Shown here: positions 1-6,421 of the stretch, one piece after another
How positions within the stretch are numbered: position 1 is the stretch's first letter
How the letters are laid out: every line of letters begins with the position of its first letter
Source of the DNA: Elusimicrobiota bacterium
GTDB lineage: Bacteria > Elusimicrobiota > Endomicrobiia > Endomicrobiales > Endomicrobiaceae
Assembly (NCBI GenBank): GCA_031282945.1
Contig: JAITCX010000151.1
Location: forward strand, 1-7,194
Reading direction: 5' to 3'
Length of the DNA stretch: 7,194 nt
Notes under the pieces: model-generated
What the model was told of the DNA's origin: nothing
What the model saw: only the letters and a program-made list of their open reading frames with translations
Database searches by the model: none
Position numbers and translations under genes: made by a program

Positions 1-49
1 AGTAGAGTCGGCGCGGGGGCGAAAAAAATTTTCGCAAGCGCGGGGCGCA
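1..49. other. GC-rich edge fragment, possible end of a truncated gene
   Basis: This stretch is much richer in G and C than the rest of the window. Two plus-strand frames are open from the left edge. The frame starting at base 1 runs to a TAA at 79-81, inside the neighbouring palindrome. The frame starting at base 2 runs to a TAG at 50-52, made of the first bases of the palindrome. Either could be the last codons of a gene lying mostly outside the window, but neither piece is recognisable. A short perfect inverted repeat, GCGAAAA-AAA-TTTTCGC, lies at 19-35. It could equally be an outer part of the adjacent repeat element. Confidence 0.25.
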
Positions 50-214
50 TAGGGTGTCTTTGGCAACCCCAATGCCTGTAATTGCCGCAGATTTTGCGAG
101 ATTTAAAGGAAAGAAAATGAAGCGCGTCCTAAACGGACGTGCAAGTTTTCTTGACACATAAATATCGCAAAAGATGCGGCAAGGACGGGCGTTGAGGTTG
201 CCAAAGACACCCTA
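50..214. repeat. 165-bp imperfect palindrome with perfect 19-bp ends (MITE-like or giant stem-loop)
   Basis: The ends TAGGGTGTCTTTGGCAACC (50-68) and its exact reverse complement (196-214) form a perfect 19-bp inverted repeat. The symmetry continues inward: arms 50-129 and 135-214 are each 80 bases, align without gaps, and agree at about 60 of 80 positions by hand count, around a 5-base centre (taaac). Well-kept inner blocks include TTGCCGCA and TTTTGCGA. Both ends begin or finish with TA, which could be a TA target duplication of the kind made by Tc1/mariner and IS630 elements, or simply part of the palindrome. It encodes no plausible protein. Possible roles are a non-autonomous mobile repeat, or a hairpin at the 3' end of the alr transcript. 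The palindrome is plain; its nature is inferred. Confidence 0.8.
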
Positions 215-346
215 CCAAAAGGTAGCGCAAAACAAAAATAAAGAAATGAGTTTAAAGAGTGTTACTTTTCTGTCTTTCTTTATAGAAAAAAGAATTAATT
301 TGCATGTGTCGTTAAAGAGTTTTGTTTCTTTTGTAAAAGAAATAAT
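215..346. other. AT-rich intergenic stretch downstream of alr
   Basis: No convincing gene is present. TACC-aaaa-GGTA (213-224) is a tiny hairpin touching the palindrome. An 8-bp AT-rich inverted repeat, TTTCTTTT-GT-AAAAGAAA (325-342), lies just after the alr stop codon in the direction of alr transcription, but no U-run follows it, so it is at best a weak 3' hairpin. The 9-mer TTAAAGAGT occurs at both 252-260 and 312-320. I see no classical intrinsic terminator for the alr operon here, so transcription may end at the 50-214 palindrome or be Rho-dependent. Confidence 0.5.
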
Positions 347-1453
347 TTACAAATATTTTTTAGAAAATAGTTGATTAATCCCGCACACAAATTCGTAGTC
401 AATAGTCCTACAGAGTTTCGCCAGCTCGTCAGCGGAGATTTTGCATTTCCCCTGCCTGCCGATCAAAACTACCTCATCGTCTACTTTTGCATTTGCAATA
501 TTCGTAACATCAACTATTGTCATATTCATTGTTATACGTCCCAACACTTTTGCAAAATGCCCGTTTATCAAAACTTTAGAAATGCCTGACAATGCTCGGC
601 TGTAGCCGTCCCAATATCCCACCGGCAAAACGGCAATGCGCAGCGGTTTTTTTGCAATAAAAGTTCTGCCATAACTGACGCTTGCGCCTTTTGGCAAATC
701 TTTTATAAGAGCGATTTTCGTTTTCCAGCTTAATACAGGTTTGAGCAAAACCTTCTTTTCATATTTCTCAAAAGGCTTTAACCCATATAAACAAATCCCG
801 GGCCGCACCGCATCAAAATGCGTTTTAGCGTCTTTAAAAATCGCCGCGGAATTTGCGGCATGCGCAATAAACTTTAGACCTTTTTGCCGGGCATATAAAA
901 CAATTTTTTCAAAGTCGGCGGTCTGTTTATTCAACCACTTTCTGTCGGTATCGGCGGTTGAAAAATGCGTGTATATCCCGTCCAGTTTTAAATATTTTGA
1001 ATCTGCAATTTTATCTATCAAAGCAAAAACATTTTCATGCCAAAGCCCAATGCGCCCCATCCCCGTATCCACCGCCAAATGAAACTTTAAATTCTTTTTT
1101 AAAGCGGCGCCCAATTTTTGAGCGGCGTCTAAATCAGAAAAATCTGAAAGAGTCGGCATAAAATTAAACTTTAAAGCATCTCTAAAAATATCTTTAATGT
1201 TAGAGGCCCCTAAAACTAAAATTTGTTCTTTTAAATTTGCCTGCCGCAATTGTATAGCTTCTTGCGTATTGCTGACGGCAAAACCCCAAACGCCGAAACG
1301 GCTTGCCTCTCTTGCAAGTTCAACCGCGCCATGCCCATAGGCGTTTGACTTAACAACTGCAAATATTTTTTTACCGCCTGCTGCATTTTTTACTTGCTTG
1401 AGGTTAAATAAAAACGCTTTTCTATCTATTTCAATGAGCATATTTTCTTTCAC
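347..1453 (-). CDS. alr: Alanine racemase
   Basis: This is a 368-residue PLP-dependent alanine racemase, of usual family length, which interconverts L- and D-alanine in the cytoplasm to supply peptidoglycan synthesis. The N-terminal barrel carries the PLP lysine in AVVKSNAYGHG (K35), DTGMGRIG (R134) and VRPG (R217, expected to contact the PLP ring nitrogen). The C-terminal domain carries the second catalytic base in VSYG (Y261) and the PVGYWDGYSR motif. The start is GTG at 1453, chosen because AGAGG lies 6 nt upstream (1460-1464); an in-frame ATG at 1441 has only a weak purine stretch. The gene follows dnaB after 12 nt, so it is probably co-transcribed. Oddities: the usual active-site MDQ/MDM motif reads MNM (N310), and the last residues (INQLFSKKYL) lack the common RVPR-like ending. 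The family call is secure; the effect of the Asn is unknown. Confidence 0.95.
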   Translation of the reverse strand: MKENMLIEIDRKAFLFNLKQVKNAAGGKKIFAVVKSNAYGHGAVELAREASRFGVWGFAVSNTQEAIQLRQANLKEQILVLGASNIKDIFRDALKFNFMPTLSDFSDLDAAQKLGAALKKNLKFHLAVDTGMGRIGLWHENVFALIDKIADSKYLKLDGIYTHFSTADTDRKWLNKQTADFEKIVLYARQKGLKFIAHAANSAAIFKDAKTHFDAVRPGICLYGLKPFEKYEKKVLLKPVLSWKTKIALIKDLPKGASVSYGRTFIAKKPLRIAVLPVGYWDGYSRALSGISKVLINGHFAKVLGRITMNMTIVDVTNIANAKVDDEVVLIGRQGKCKISADELAKLCRTIDYEFVCGINQLFSKKYL

Positions 1454-1465
1454 ATCAAACCTCTA

Positions 1466-2854
1466 TTATTCTCGGTGCATTGAAGCATTATTAAATCTCG
1501 TGAGACTGCCGTCAAACTCCAATGTCACATCGCCCGTCGGGCCGTTTCTCTGTTTAGCAACAATAATCGTGGCCTGATGTTCTTTATCTACATTTGTTCT
1601 ATCATAATACCAATCGCGGTGGATAAAGGCTACCACATCCGCATCTTGTTCTATGGCGCCCGAGTCGCGCAGGTCTGACAAAACAGGCCTATTGTCTTTT
1701 GTGCCTCTTTTTTCAGAGGAGCGGTTTAATTGCGAAAGCGCAACTATCGGCACTTTCAAATCTTTCGCAAGCGCCTTGAGATAGCGCGAAATTTCTCCAA
1801 CTTCATTTACTTTATCAGACCCGTATCTGCCCGTTCCCACCAGCATTTGCAAGTAATCTATAATTATCAATCCCAGGGGCGTTCCTTGGTTTTTTAGTTC
1901 CATGCTCATACGCCGCGCCCTAGCGCGCAGTTCCATAATATTTACCATAGAACTTTTATCCAAATAAATCGGCGCCTCTGAAATGCGGCTCATCGCTTTT
2001 GTTATGCTCAGCCATGCATCTGTTTTATTGAAATTTCCATTTCTTAAATTTTGCAATGCGACGCCCGACACAGACGACAGCATTCTCCTCATCAATTCTT
2101 CAGCCGACATTTCTAAAGAGAAAATCAAAGTTGGAACGCCGGGGTTGCGGGCGATTGCAACGTTTTCTGCAATGTTTAGGGCAAAAGAAGTTTTTCCCAT
2201 TGAAGGCCGCGCCGCTATAATTATAAGTTCCGAATCTTGAAGCCCGCTTGTAATTTTATCCAGCTCTATAAATCCCGTGCTTAAACCCGGCACATCATGT
2301 TTATTTTCATGGAGTTTCGCTAAATGCTCTAAAGTTGAATTTGCAAAAGCTCCAATTTTTTCAATAGTTTTTTCCGTTGCGCTTTGAGAGAGATTTAAAA
2401 AATCCGCCTGCGCTTGATCTAAAATAATTTCAGGTTTGTCGGCTTCATTATAAGCCTGCGTTACAATTTTTGAACCTTGAGAAATTAACTGTCTTAGCAG
2501 AGATTTCTCTCTGACATTTTGAGCATAGGCCTCAACATTTGCGGCAGTCTGGGCGGTATCTATCAATGAGGTTAAATAAAATGCGGCGCCCTCGTCTATA
2601 AATAAAACATTTTTAGAAAGTTTTTCCGCCAAAAGCACAATATCAACCTTTTGGTTTTTATCGGTCAACTCGCTGATAGCTGTAAAAATATCTCTATGGA
2701 GTTCTTTATAAAAATCGCCCGCCCTAACAAATTCCATAGCTTTTATAGCGGCTTCGCGCTCTATCATCATGGCTCCCAGCAATGCCATTTCGGTATCTAT
2801 AGATTGAGGCGGGAGTTTTTCAATGAGAGTTTTATCTATATTTTTTTTTACCAT
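1466..2854 (-). CDS. dnaB: Replicative DNA helicase DnaB
   Basis: This 462-residue protein is a complete DnaB, the hexameric helicase that unwinds DNA at the replication fork and works with primase. The N-terminal helical domain (about 14-115) begins with the typical PPQSIDTEMALLGAMM. A linker leads to the RecA-like motor (about 185-455). This has Walker A (ARPSMGKTS, 215-223), the catalytic glutamate in FSLEMS (E248), Walker B (LIIIDYLQM, D333), SQLNRSSEKR, DLRDSGAIEQDAD, and the likely arginine finger in KQRNGPTG (R436). No intein or frameshift is visible. The ATG directly abuts the TAA of the upstream hydrolase gene (TAAATG). The upstream purine tract, GGGG, is a poor ribosome binding site, so translational coupling is likely. 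Codons 2-5 contain a run of nine A residues. alr follows 12 nt downstream. Confidence 0.98.
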   Translation of the reverse strand: MVKKNIDKTLIEKLPPQSIDTEMALLGAMMIEREAAIKAMEFVRAGDFYKELHRDIFTAISELTDKNQKVDIVLLAEKLSKNVLFIDEGAAFYLTSLIDTAQTAANVEAYAQNVREKSLLRQLISQGSKIVTQAYNEADKPEIILDQAQADFLNLSQSATEKTIEKIGAFANSTLEHLAKLHENKHDVPGLSTGFIELDKITSGLQDSELIIIAARPSMGKTSFALNIAENVAIARNPGVPTLIFSLEMSAEELMRRMLSSVSGVALQNLRNGNFNKTDAWLSITKAMSRISEAPIYLDKSSMVNIMELRARARRMSMELKNQGTPLGLIIIDYLQMLVGTGRYGSDKVNEVGEISRYLKALAKDLKVPIVALSQLNRSSEKRGTKDNRPVLSDLRDSGAIEQDADVVAFIHRDWYYDRTNVDKEHQATIIVAKQRNGPTGDVTLEFDGSLTRFNNASMHRE

Positions 2855-4609
2855 TTAATACCCCAGAAACCTAGCTTGCGCTTCAATTAAAGCTTCAAGC
2901 GACAAAATATTTGCGACATTATTATTATTAGGTTTTAGTTCAATTTGTTTTTGTTTTTCTCTTATCAAATCTGCGATGCGGCTTTCATTTGCATCTTTAG
3001 AATCGTCTATAAAAGCGGCGTAAACTAAAGCGGCGACTGCGGAATATTTTCCGGTTATGTATCTGTCCCCATTGGTGACGCCCGCGGCGATAGGCAGCGC
3101 ATTTTTCTTTGAAGTTAAAAGAACTATCACGAGATTATTGTCGGGATCTATAACGGTCAGCGTGCCCGTCCATCCGGAGTGGCCGAAAGCGTTCATACTG
3201 GCAAAAGGTCCAAACATATTTGCATATTTAAAGCGGGGACCCTGTTTGCGCCACCCGAGAGCGAAAGTGTCGTTTAAGTTTTGCGAGGCGGTAAACTCCT
3301 CAATTGTGGGCAAATCAAAAAACTTTAGCTGACCGTATCCGCCGCCGTTTAGCATAACCTGCGCCAAGTATCCAAGATCCGTTGCATTTGAGAAAAGCCC
3401 GGCATGGCCTGCCACCTGCCCCATCAAATAGGAAGTGATATCCTGCACAACTCCCCAAACGACATTGCCTCTTTGATCGGTTGAACTTGAAATTGTTGTG
3501 GCGGCAATAGACCTTTTACCAAAACCGTTTTTAAGCGGCGTGAAAGAAATATTCCTTAGTTTTAGCGGACTATAAAAAGTCGCTCTGGCATAATCGTCCA
3601 GATCTCTGCCCGTAACTTTTTCCACGATAAGCCCCAACAAAATAAAATCTATATCCGAATAAACCGCTTTGCTCCTCGGGGAACTCACAAGCGGGGCATT
3701 GACAAGAAGCTGCTGCATTTCTTGTCTATTTTTTGGCATGGCAATTAATCCGAGTCCGTTTTTGGCGCGCAAATAAGCGTTTACGCCGGGAGCAAAACCG
3801 CTTTGATGGCTTAAGAGATCGCGGATGGTCAATGTATCTTTACCTTTAATTAAATCAGTTTCTTTGTCATAAAATCCGTCTATATATTTGCTGACCAAAT
3901 CGTCTACTGCAATTTTTCCCTCATAGACCAAATGTTGAATTGCAAAATTTGTGGCATACATTTTTGTATTGCTTGCAAGATCAAAAAGCGTATTATATTC
4001 AACTGGGATTTTTTTAGATTTTTCTAAAGGTTGGCCATGCTCGTCAAAATTATTTATATAACCATAATTAGTTTTTTTTATGACTTTGCCGTCTTTTATA
4101 ACAATCAACTGCGCTGAGGGGAACCCGCCGTCAACTTCTGAGTTGATAATGTCGTCTATGAGCTTAAAACTTAGGCTGTCTTTATATGTTTGCAAATCCT
4201 CTAAAACTTCCGCATACGGAGCTTGAACGCGCACTTCGCCTCCGCCCACAACATTATAAACTTCTATTGTATTTATGCCGTTTTTTGAAATTTTAGAAAT
4301 ATCTATTTTATTGATTTTTTCTTTTTTTAATGCCAAAGTATCAATTTTTATATTGTTTATATAAAGCTCGAAATCCTCAACTTTTGAAGGAAAAACCAAA
4401 ATATAACCTTGGTCTTTAAAGGTTATAAACTGCACGGCGTCGTTTGGAAGAACCGCTTCATCATAATCAGGCGAATCTACAGGCATTGGGAAAATTCTGT
4501 CTATTTGCGGTTGAGGCAAAAAATTTTTGACGCGCGTAATTTTAATATCGTCTGAATTGGCGCTCGCCGCAAAAAAACAAAAAGAGATAATAATTATAAA
4601 TCTTTTCAT
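2855..4609 (-). CDS. pbp4b: PBP4B-like serine hydrolase (beta-lactamase/D,D-peptidase fold), exported
   Basis: This 584-residue protein, counted from the ATG at 4609, resembles penicillin-binding protein PBP4B/YfeW of enterobacteria, a class C beta-lactamase-fold serine hydrolase thought to act on D-alanyl peptides of the wall. A signal peptide (KR, then FIIIISFCFFAA, then ASA) suggests export. An extra N-terminal beta-rich region (about 20-150) precedes the catalytic domain. The domain carries SNTK (S213, K216), YSD (Y317) as the Tyr motif, and HSGWTG (H477) as the third motif. DLASNTKMYATNFA, AGHAGLFSN and MLNGGGYG match YfeW closely from memory. A charged, Asn-rich tail of about 50 residues follows the fold. 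An in-frame ATG at 4675 would add 22 residues but lies inside the upstream terminator. The 4609 start instead has AAGGAG 9 nt ahead and opens on the signal peptide. Substrate and activity are inferred. Confidence 0.88.
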   Translation of the reverse strand: MKRFIIIISFCFFAASANSDDIKITRVKNFLPQPQIDRIFPMPVDSPDYDEAVLPNDAVQFITFKDQGYILVFPSKVEDFELYINNIKIDTLALKKEKINKIDISKISKNGINTIEVYNVVGGGEVRVQAPYAEVLEDLQTYKDSLSFKLIDDIINSEVDGGFPSAQLIVIKDGKVIKKTNYGYINNFDEHGQPLEKSKKIPVEYNTLFDLASNTKMYATNFAIQHLVYEGKIAVDDLVSKYIDGFYDKETDLIKGKDTLTIRDLLSHQSGFAPGVNAYLRAKNGLGLIAMPKNRQEMQQLLVNAPLVSSPRSKAVYSDIDFILLGLIVEKVTGRDLDDYARATFYSPLKLRNISFTPLKNGFGKRSIAATTISSSTDQRGNVVWGVVQDITSYLMGQVAGHAGLFSNATDLGYLAQVMLNGGGYGQLKFFDLPTIEEFTASQNLNDTFALGWRKQGPRFKYANMFGPFASMNAFGHSGWTGTLTVIDPDNNLVIVLLTSKKNALPIAAGVTNGDRYITGKYSAVAALVYAAFIDDSKDANESRIADLIREKQKQIELKPNNNNVANILSLEALIEAQARFLGY

Positions 4610-4618
4610 CGCATCCTG

Positions 4619-4624
4619 CTCCTT
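4619..4624 (-). promoter_or_regulatory. Ribosome binding site that fixes the start of the PBP4B-like gene
   Basis: On the minus strand AAGGAG stands 9 nt before the ATG at 4609. It decides between that codon and the in-frame ATG at 4675, which lies in the stem of the preceding terminator and would put 22 charged residues in front of the signal peptide. Confidence 0.8.
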
Positions 4625-4627
4625 CTT

Positions 4628-4656
4628 ATTGTAAAGATTCTGCTTTACTTTAAAAA
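4628..4656 (-). promoter_or_regulatory. Possible promoter of the PBP4B-dnaB-alr unit
   Basis: TACAAT (4628-4633) is one base from the -10 consensus and sits at a suitable distance from the AAGGAG. At 17 nt upstream the -35 position reads only TTTTTA, within the U-run of the preceding terminator. The terminator implies that the hydrolase, dnaB and alr need their own promoter or read-through, and this is the best candidate I see. The -35 match is weak. Confidence 0.3.
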
Positions 4657-4693
4657 AGCCCCGCCGCCCAAACATTTGTTTGGATGGAGGGGC
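4652..4693 (-). terminator. Intrinsic terminator of the rpsF-ssb-rpsR-rplI operon
   Basis: Read on the minus strand, GCCCCTCCATCCAAAC, a 4-nt AAAT loop and GTTTGGGCGGCGGGGC form a 16-position stem with two mismatches and one G-U pair, followed directly by TTTTTT. It lies about 45 nt after the rplI stop codon, and no other gene ends there in that direction. On the plus strand no U-run follows the stem, so it works one way only. It splits the minus-strand genes into two transcription units, unless read-through is appreciable. Confidence 0.9.
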
Positions 4694-4736
4694 ATCATAA
4701 ACTATATACTTTTTTAAAATCCAAAAGAAAAAATAT

Positions 4737-5186
4737 TTATTCTTTGTCGCCGATAACTATAAACTTCGCTTTAGCGCTGACCTCAGGATGCAATCTCACA
4801 TTGATTTCATAAGAGCCCAATTCTTTAATGTTTGCAGCTAACAAAATATCGTGTTTATTAACTTCAAAGCCGTTTTCGGCAAATATCTGCGCCAATGTCG
4901 CATGTGTTACAGACCCAAATATTTTTCCATTGTCGCCAATTTTCACATGAACCTGAAATTCCTGAGTTTCCAGCTGTTGCGCCAATTCTTTAGCTTTGTC
5001 TATAACTTCTTGTCTGACTTTTTCCATTTTGGATTTCTCACGTTCCCAAACTTTTAAATTTCTGGCATTTGCCTCCATAACAAGTTTTTTGGGGATGAGA
5101 TAGTTTCTCACATAACCCGCCGAAACATCTTTTACGTCGCCTTGACGTCCTACATTTGTTATATCGTATCTTAAAATAACTTTCAT
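4737..5186 (-). CDS. rplI: 50S ribosomal protein L9
   Basis: This 149-residue protein is a full-length bL9, a two-domain protein on the outside of the 50S subunit near the L1 stalk, involved in frame maintenance. The N-terminal RNA-binding domain shows MKVILRYDITNVGRQGDVKDVSAGYVRNYLIPKK in family order, with the expected GYxRNYLIP. A long charged connecting helix (about 42-76) follows. The C-terminal domain begins at GKIFGSVTHATLAQ. GGAGG lies 4 nt before the ATG. The gap after rpsR is 13 nt, and it is the last gene before the terminator at 4652-4693. Nothing unusual is seen in the sequence. Confidence 0.98.
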   Translation of the reverse strand: MKVILRYDITNVGRQGDVKDVSAGYVRNYLIPKKLVMEANARNLKVWEREKSKMEKVRQEVIDKAKELAQQLETQEFQVHVKIGDNGKIFGSVTHATLAQIFAENGFEVNKHDILLAANIKELGSYEINVRLHPEVSAKAKFIVIGDKE

Positions 5187-5199
5187 ACAGCCTCCAAAA

Positions 5200-5502
5200 T
5201 TATTGATTTACTACGCTAAAGGGCAGCATTGCCAAAATTCTAGCGCGTTTTATCGCTCTATCCAAGGCGCGCTGATGTTTTGCGCAAGTCCCGGTCGCTC
5301 TAGCTGGAAGCACTTTTGCGCTTTCTGTCATATAGGAACGTAAAAGGCTGGTATTTTTATAATCTATTTCCAATTTCTCACAGCAGAATCGGCAGACTTT
5401 TTTTCTTACCATCATGCCTTTTTTAAATCTCCCGCCATGCCCGTCGGGTTTTGCGCCTCTATCTTTATTATATTTTCCTGTTGGTTTCTTTGCAAACGCC
5501 AT
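5200..5502 (-). CDS. rpsR: 30S ribosomal protein S18 (zinc-binding type)
   Basis: This 100-residue bS18 is a 30S platform protein that pairs with S6. The core RxxCRFC, IDYKNTSLLRSYMTE, KVLPARATGTCAKHQRALDRAIKRARILAMLPF is highly typical. It keeps the CRFC (with a third Cys next to it) and TCAKH residues that bind zinc in so-called C+ forms of S18. A basic, Gly-rich N-terminal extension of about 30 residues (KKPTGKYNKDRG...GGRFKKGMM) precedes the core; such extensions occur in several phyla. GGAGG lies 9 nt before the ATG and the gap after ssb is 20 nt. The neighbours rpsF and ssb give the classic S6-SSB-S18 order. Confidence 0.98.
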   Translation of the reverse strand: MAFAKKPTGKYNKDRGAKPDGHGGRFKKGMMVRKKVCRFCCEKLEIDYKNTSLLRSYMTESAKVLPARATGTCAKHQRALDRAIKRARILAMLPFSVVNQ

Positions 5503-5522
5503 TGTTTATATCCTCCAAAAAT

Positions 5523-6011
5523 TTAAAATGGTATATCTTCATCGTCGCCGCCTTCTATTGAAGGGGGCTGATAATTTTGAGCGGCTGCCGGTCTTGCGCC
5601 GATAGTTTCTGAAACTGGCGCTTGGCCTTGTCCGCCTATTACATTTTTAGCTAAAAATTGCACTCTGGATGCTACTACTTCCAATTTAGTTCTTTTTTTT
5701 CTGGTTTCTTTATCTTCCCAAGAGCTGGACTGCAAGCGTCCTTCAATGCAGACGGGAGCGCCTTTTTTTGCCCGTTCTCCGCAACGCTGCGCCATATCGC
5801 CCCACACAACAATCGGCACATAAACTGGATCAGAATCTTTCCATTCATTTGTAGTTGGATCTAGGTAACGGCGGCTCATTGCGATGTCAAATGAGCAGAC
5901 AGGTCTGCCTGCGGCTGTAGTGAAACGCAGTTCTGAATCGTGGGTGACGCGGCCGACCAATAAAACAAGATTTTGTTCAGGAAGACGGAGATTGCTCTGT
6001 TGCTGGTTCAT
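5523..6011 (-). CDS. ssb: Single-stranded DNA-binding protein SSB
   Basis: This 162-residue SSB coats single-stranded DNA during replication, repair and recombination, usually as a tetramer. The OB-fold (about 13-118) shows NLVLLVGRVTHDSELRFT, VCSFDIAMSRRY, VYVPIVVWGDMAQRC and VCIEGRLQSSSWED in the expected order. A Pro/Gln/Gly-rich linker follows. The protein ends in the acidic tip DDEDIPF, the canonical site for SSB-partner proteins, so the 3' end is intact. A short Gln-rich leader (MNQQQSNLRLPEQ) precedes the fold. The ATG is preceded by GGAGG at 6 nt spacing, and both lie inside the end of rpsF, giving a 35-nt overlap. This suggests translational coupling of S6 and SSB. Confidence 0.98.
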   Translation of the reverse strand: MNQQQSNLRLPEQNLVLLVGRVTHDSELRFTTAAGRPVCSFDIAMSRRYLDPTTNEWKDSDPVYVPIVVWGDMAQRCGERAKKGAPVCIEGRLQSSSWEDKETRKKRTKLEVVASRVQFLAKNVIGGQGQAPVSETIGARPAAAQNYQPPSIEGGDDEDIPF

Positions 6012-6375
6012 TTTTTGCCTCCACGGCGCTTGGCGCCTGTATTGAATTTGGACTTGGGGCAGGGGCGCTTACTGGTTTAGCCGCCGCTTTTTTCTTTTCA
6101 ACCTTGACAGTTAGGTATCTCATGATGCCGTCGGTGAACTTAAAAAAGTTTTCAAGGGCGCTCACCATTTCGCCGCTGCCTTCCAGTTCCATGTAGACAT
6201 AGGAACCTTCGCGAAATTTGTTGATGGGATAAGCCAGTTTCTTTTTGCCGAGCTGCTGAATTGTTTTTACTTGTCCTTTGGAATTTTCAATAACTTTTGA
6301 GGCTTTTGTTGTGAGGTCTTCTACTTTCTCGGTGGGTAAATCAGGGGCGCAAATAAAGGTACTTTCATAATTCAT
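5977..6375 (-). CDS. rpsF: 30S ribosomal protein S6 with Ala/Pro/Ser-rich tail
   Basis: This 132-residue bS6 sits on the 30S platform and binds 16S rRNA together with S18. The ferredoxin-like core (about 1-94) shows MNYESTFICAPDL, GKKKLAYPINKFREGSYVYMELEG and a DGIMRYLTVKVEKK strand. The remaining residues, about 95-132, form a low-complexity tail rich in Ala, Pro, Ser and Glu. Its last codons overlap the start of ssb and carry the ssb ribosome binding site. AAGGAG lies 9 nt before the ATG. It is the first gene of its operon, with a promoter at 6462-6490. S6 family members often vary in tail length, so the tail is unusual only in composition. Confidence 0.97.
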   Translation of the reverse strand: MNYESTFICAPDLPTEKVEDLTTKASKVIENSKGQVKTIQQLGKKKLAYPINKFREGSYVYMELEGSGEMVSALENFFKFTDGIMRYLTVKVEKKKAAAKPVSAPAPSPNSIQAPSAVEAKNEPATEQSPSS

Positions 6376-6399
6376 TTATTATATCTCCTTTTTGGATTT

Positions 6400-6417
6400 C
6401 TTTTGGCAGGCCAAAAG
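6400..6417 (-). promoter_or_regulatory. Leader hairpin close to the rpsF ribosome binding site
   Basis: CTTTTGGCCTGCCAAAAG is a perfect 8-bp inverted repeat with a 2-nt centre, in the untranslated leader 9 nt before the AAGGAG of rpsF. A second CCAAAA copy (6390-6395) touches the AAGGAG and could pair with the same UUUUGG, so two alternative folds are possible. Many rpsF operons are autoregulated by S6:S18 binding a leader hairpin with a CCG motif; I see no CCG here. A regulatory role is inferred. Confidence 0.55.
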
Positions 6418-6421
6418 TTTA

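Noticed and set aside
325..342. AT-rich hairpin as terminator of the alr operon
   Set aside because: The stem is almost all A-T and is followed on the minus strand by CAAAACTC rather than a U-run, so it does not qualify as an intrinsic terminator.
174..374. Plus-strand open frame of 66 codons
   Set aside because: It begins inside the right arm of the palindrome, has no ribosome binding site, runs through low-complexity AT-rich sequence and overlaps the end of alr. No recognisable protein features.
741..1082. Plus-strand open frame of 113 codons opposite alr
   Set aside because: It lies wholly within alr on the other strand, has no plausible start signal, and its sequence is what the reverse of a conserved gene would give.
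2841..2849. Programmed frameshift in dnaB at the A run
   Set aside because: The frame is open and conserved on both sides; nothing suggests that a shifted product is required.
4610..4675. 22-residue N-terminal extension of the PBP4B-like protein
   Set aside because: The ATG at 4675 sits in the terminator stem with no spaced ribosome binding site, and the extension would displace a normal signal peptide.
4658..4693. Terminator acting on both strands
   Set aside because: On the plus strand the stem is followed by ATCATAAACT, with no U-run and no plus-strand gene to terminate.
5200..6375. Novel system within the ribosomal/SSB genes
   Set aside because: All genes are intact, recognisable members of a very common operon; no extra gene is hidden in the short gaps.
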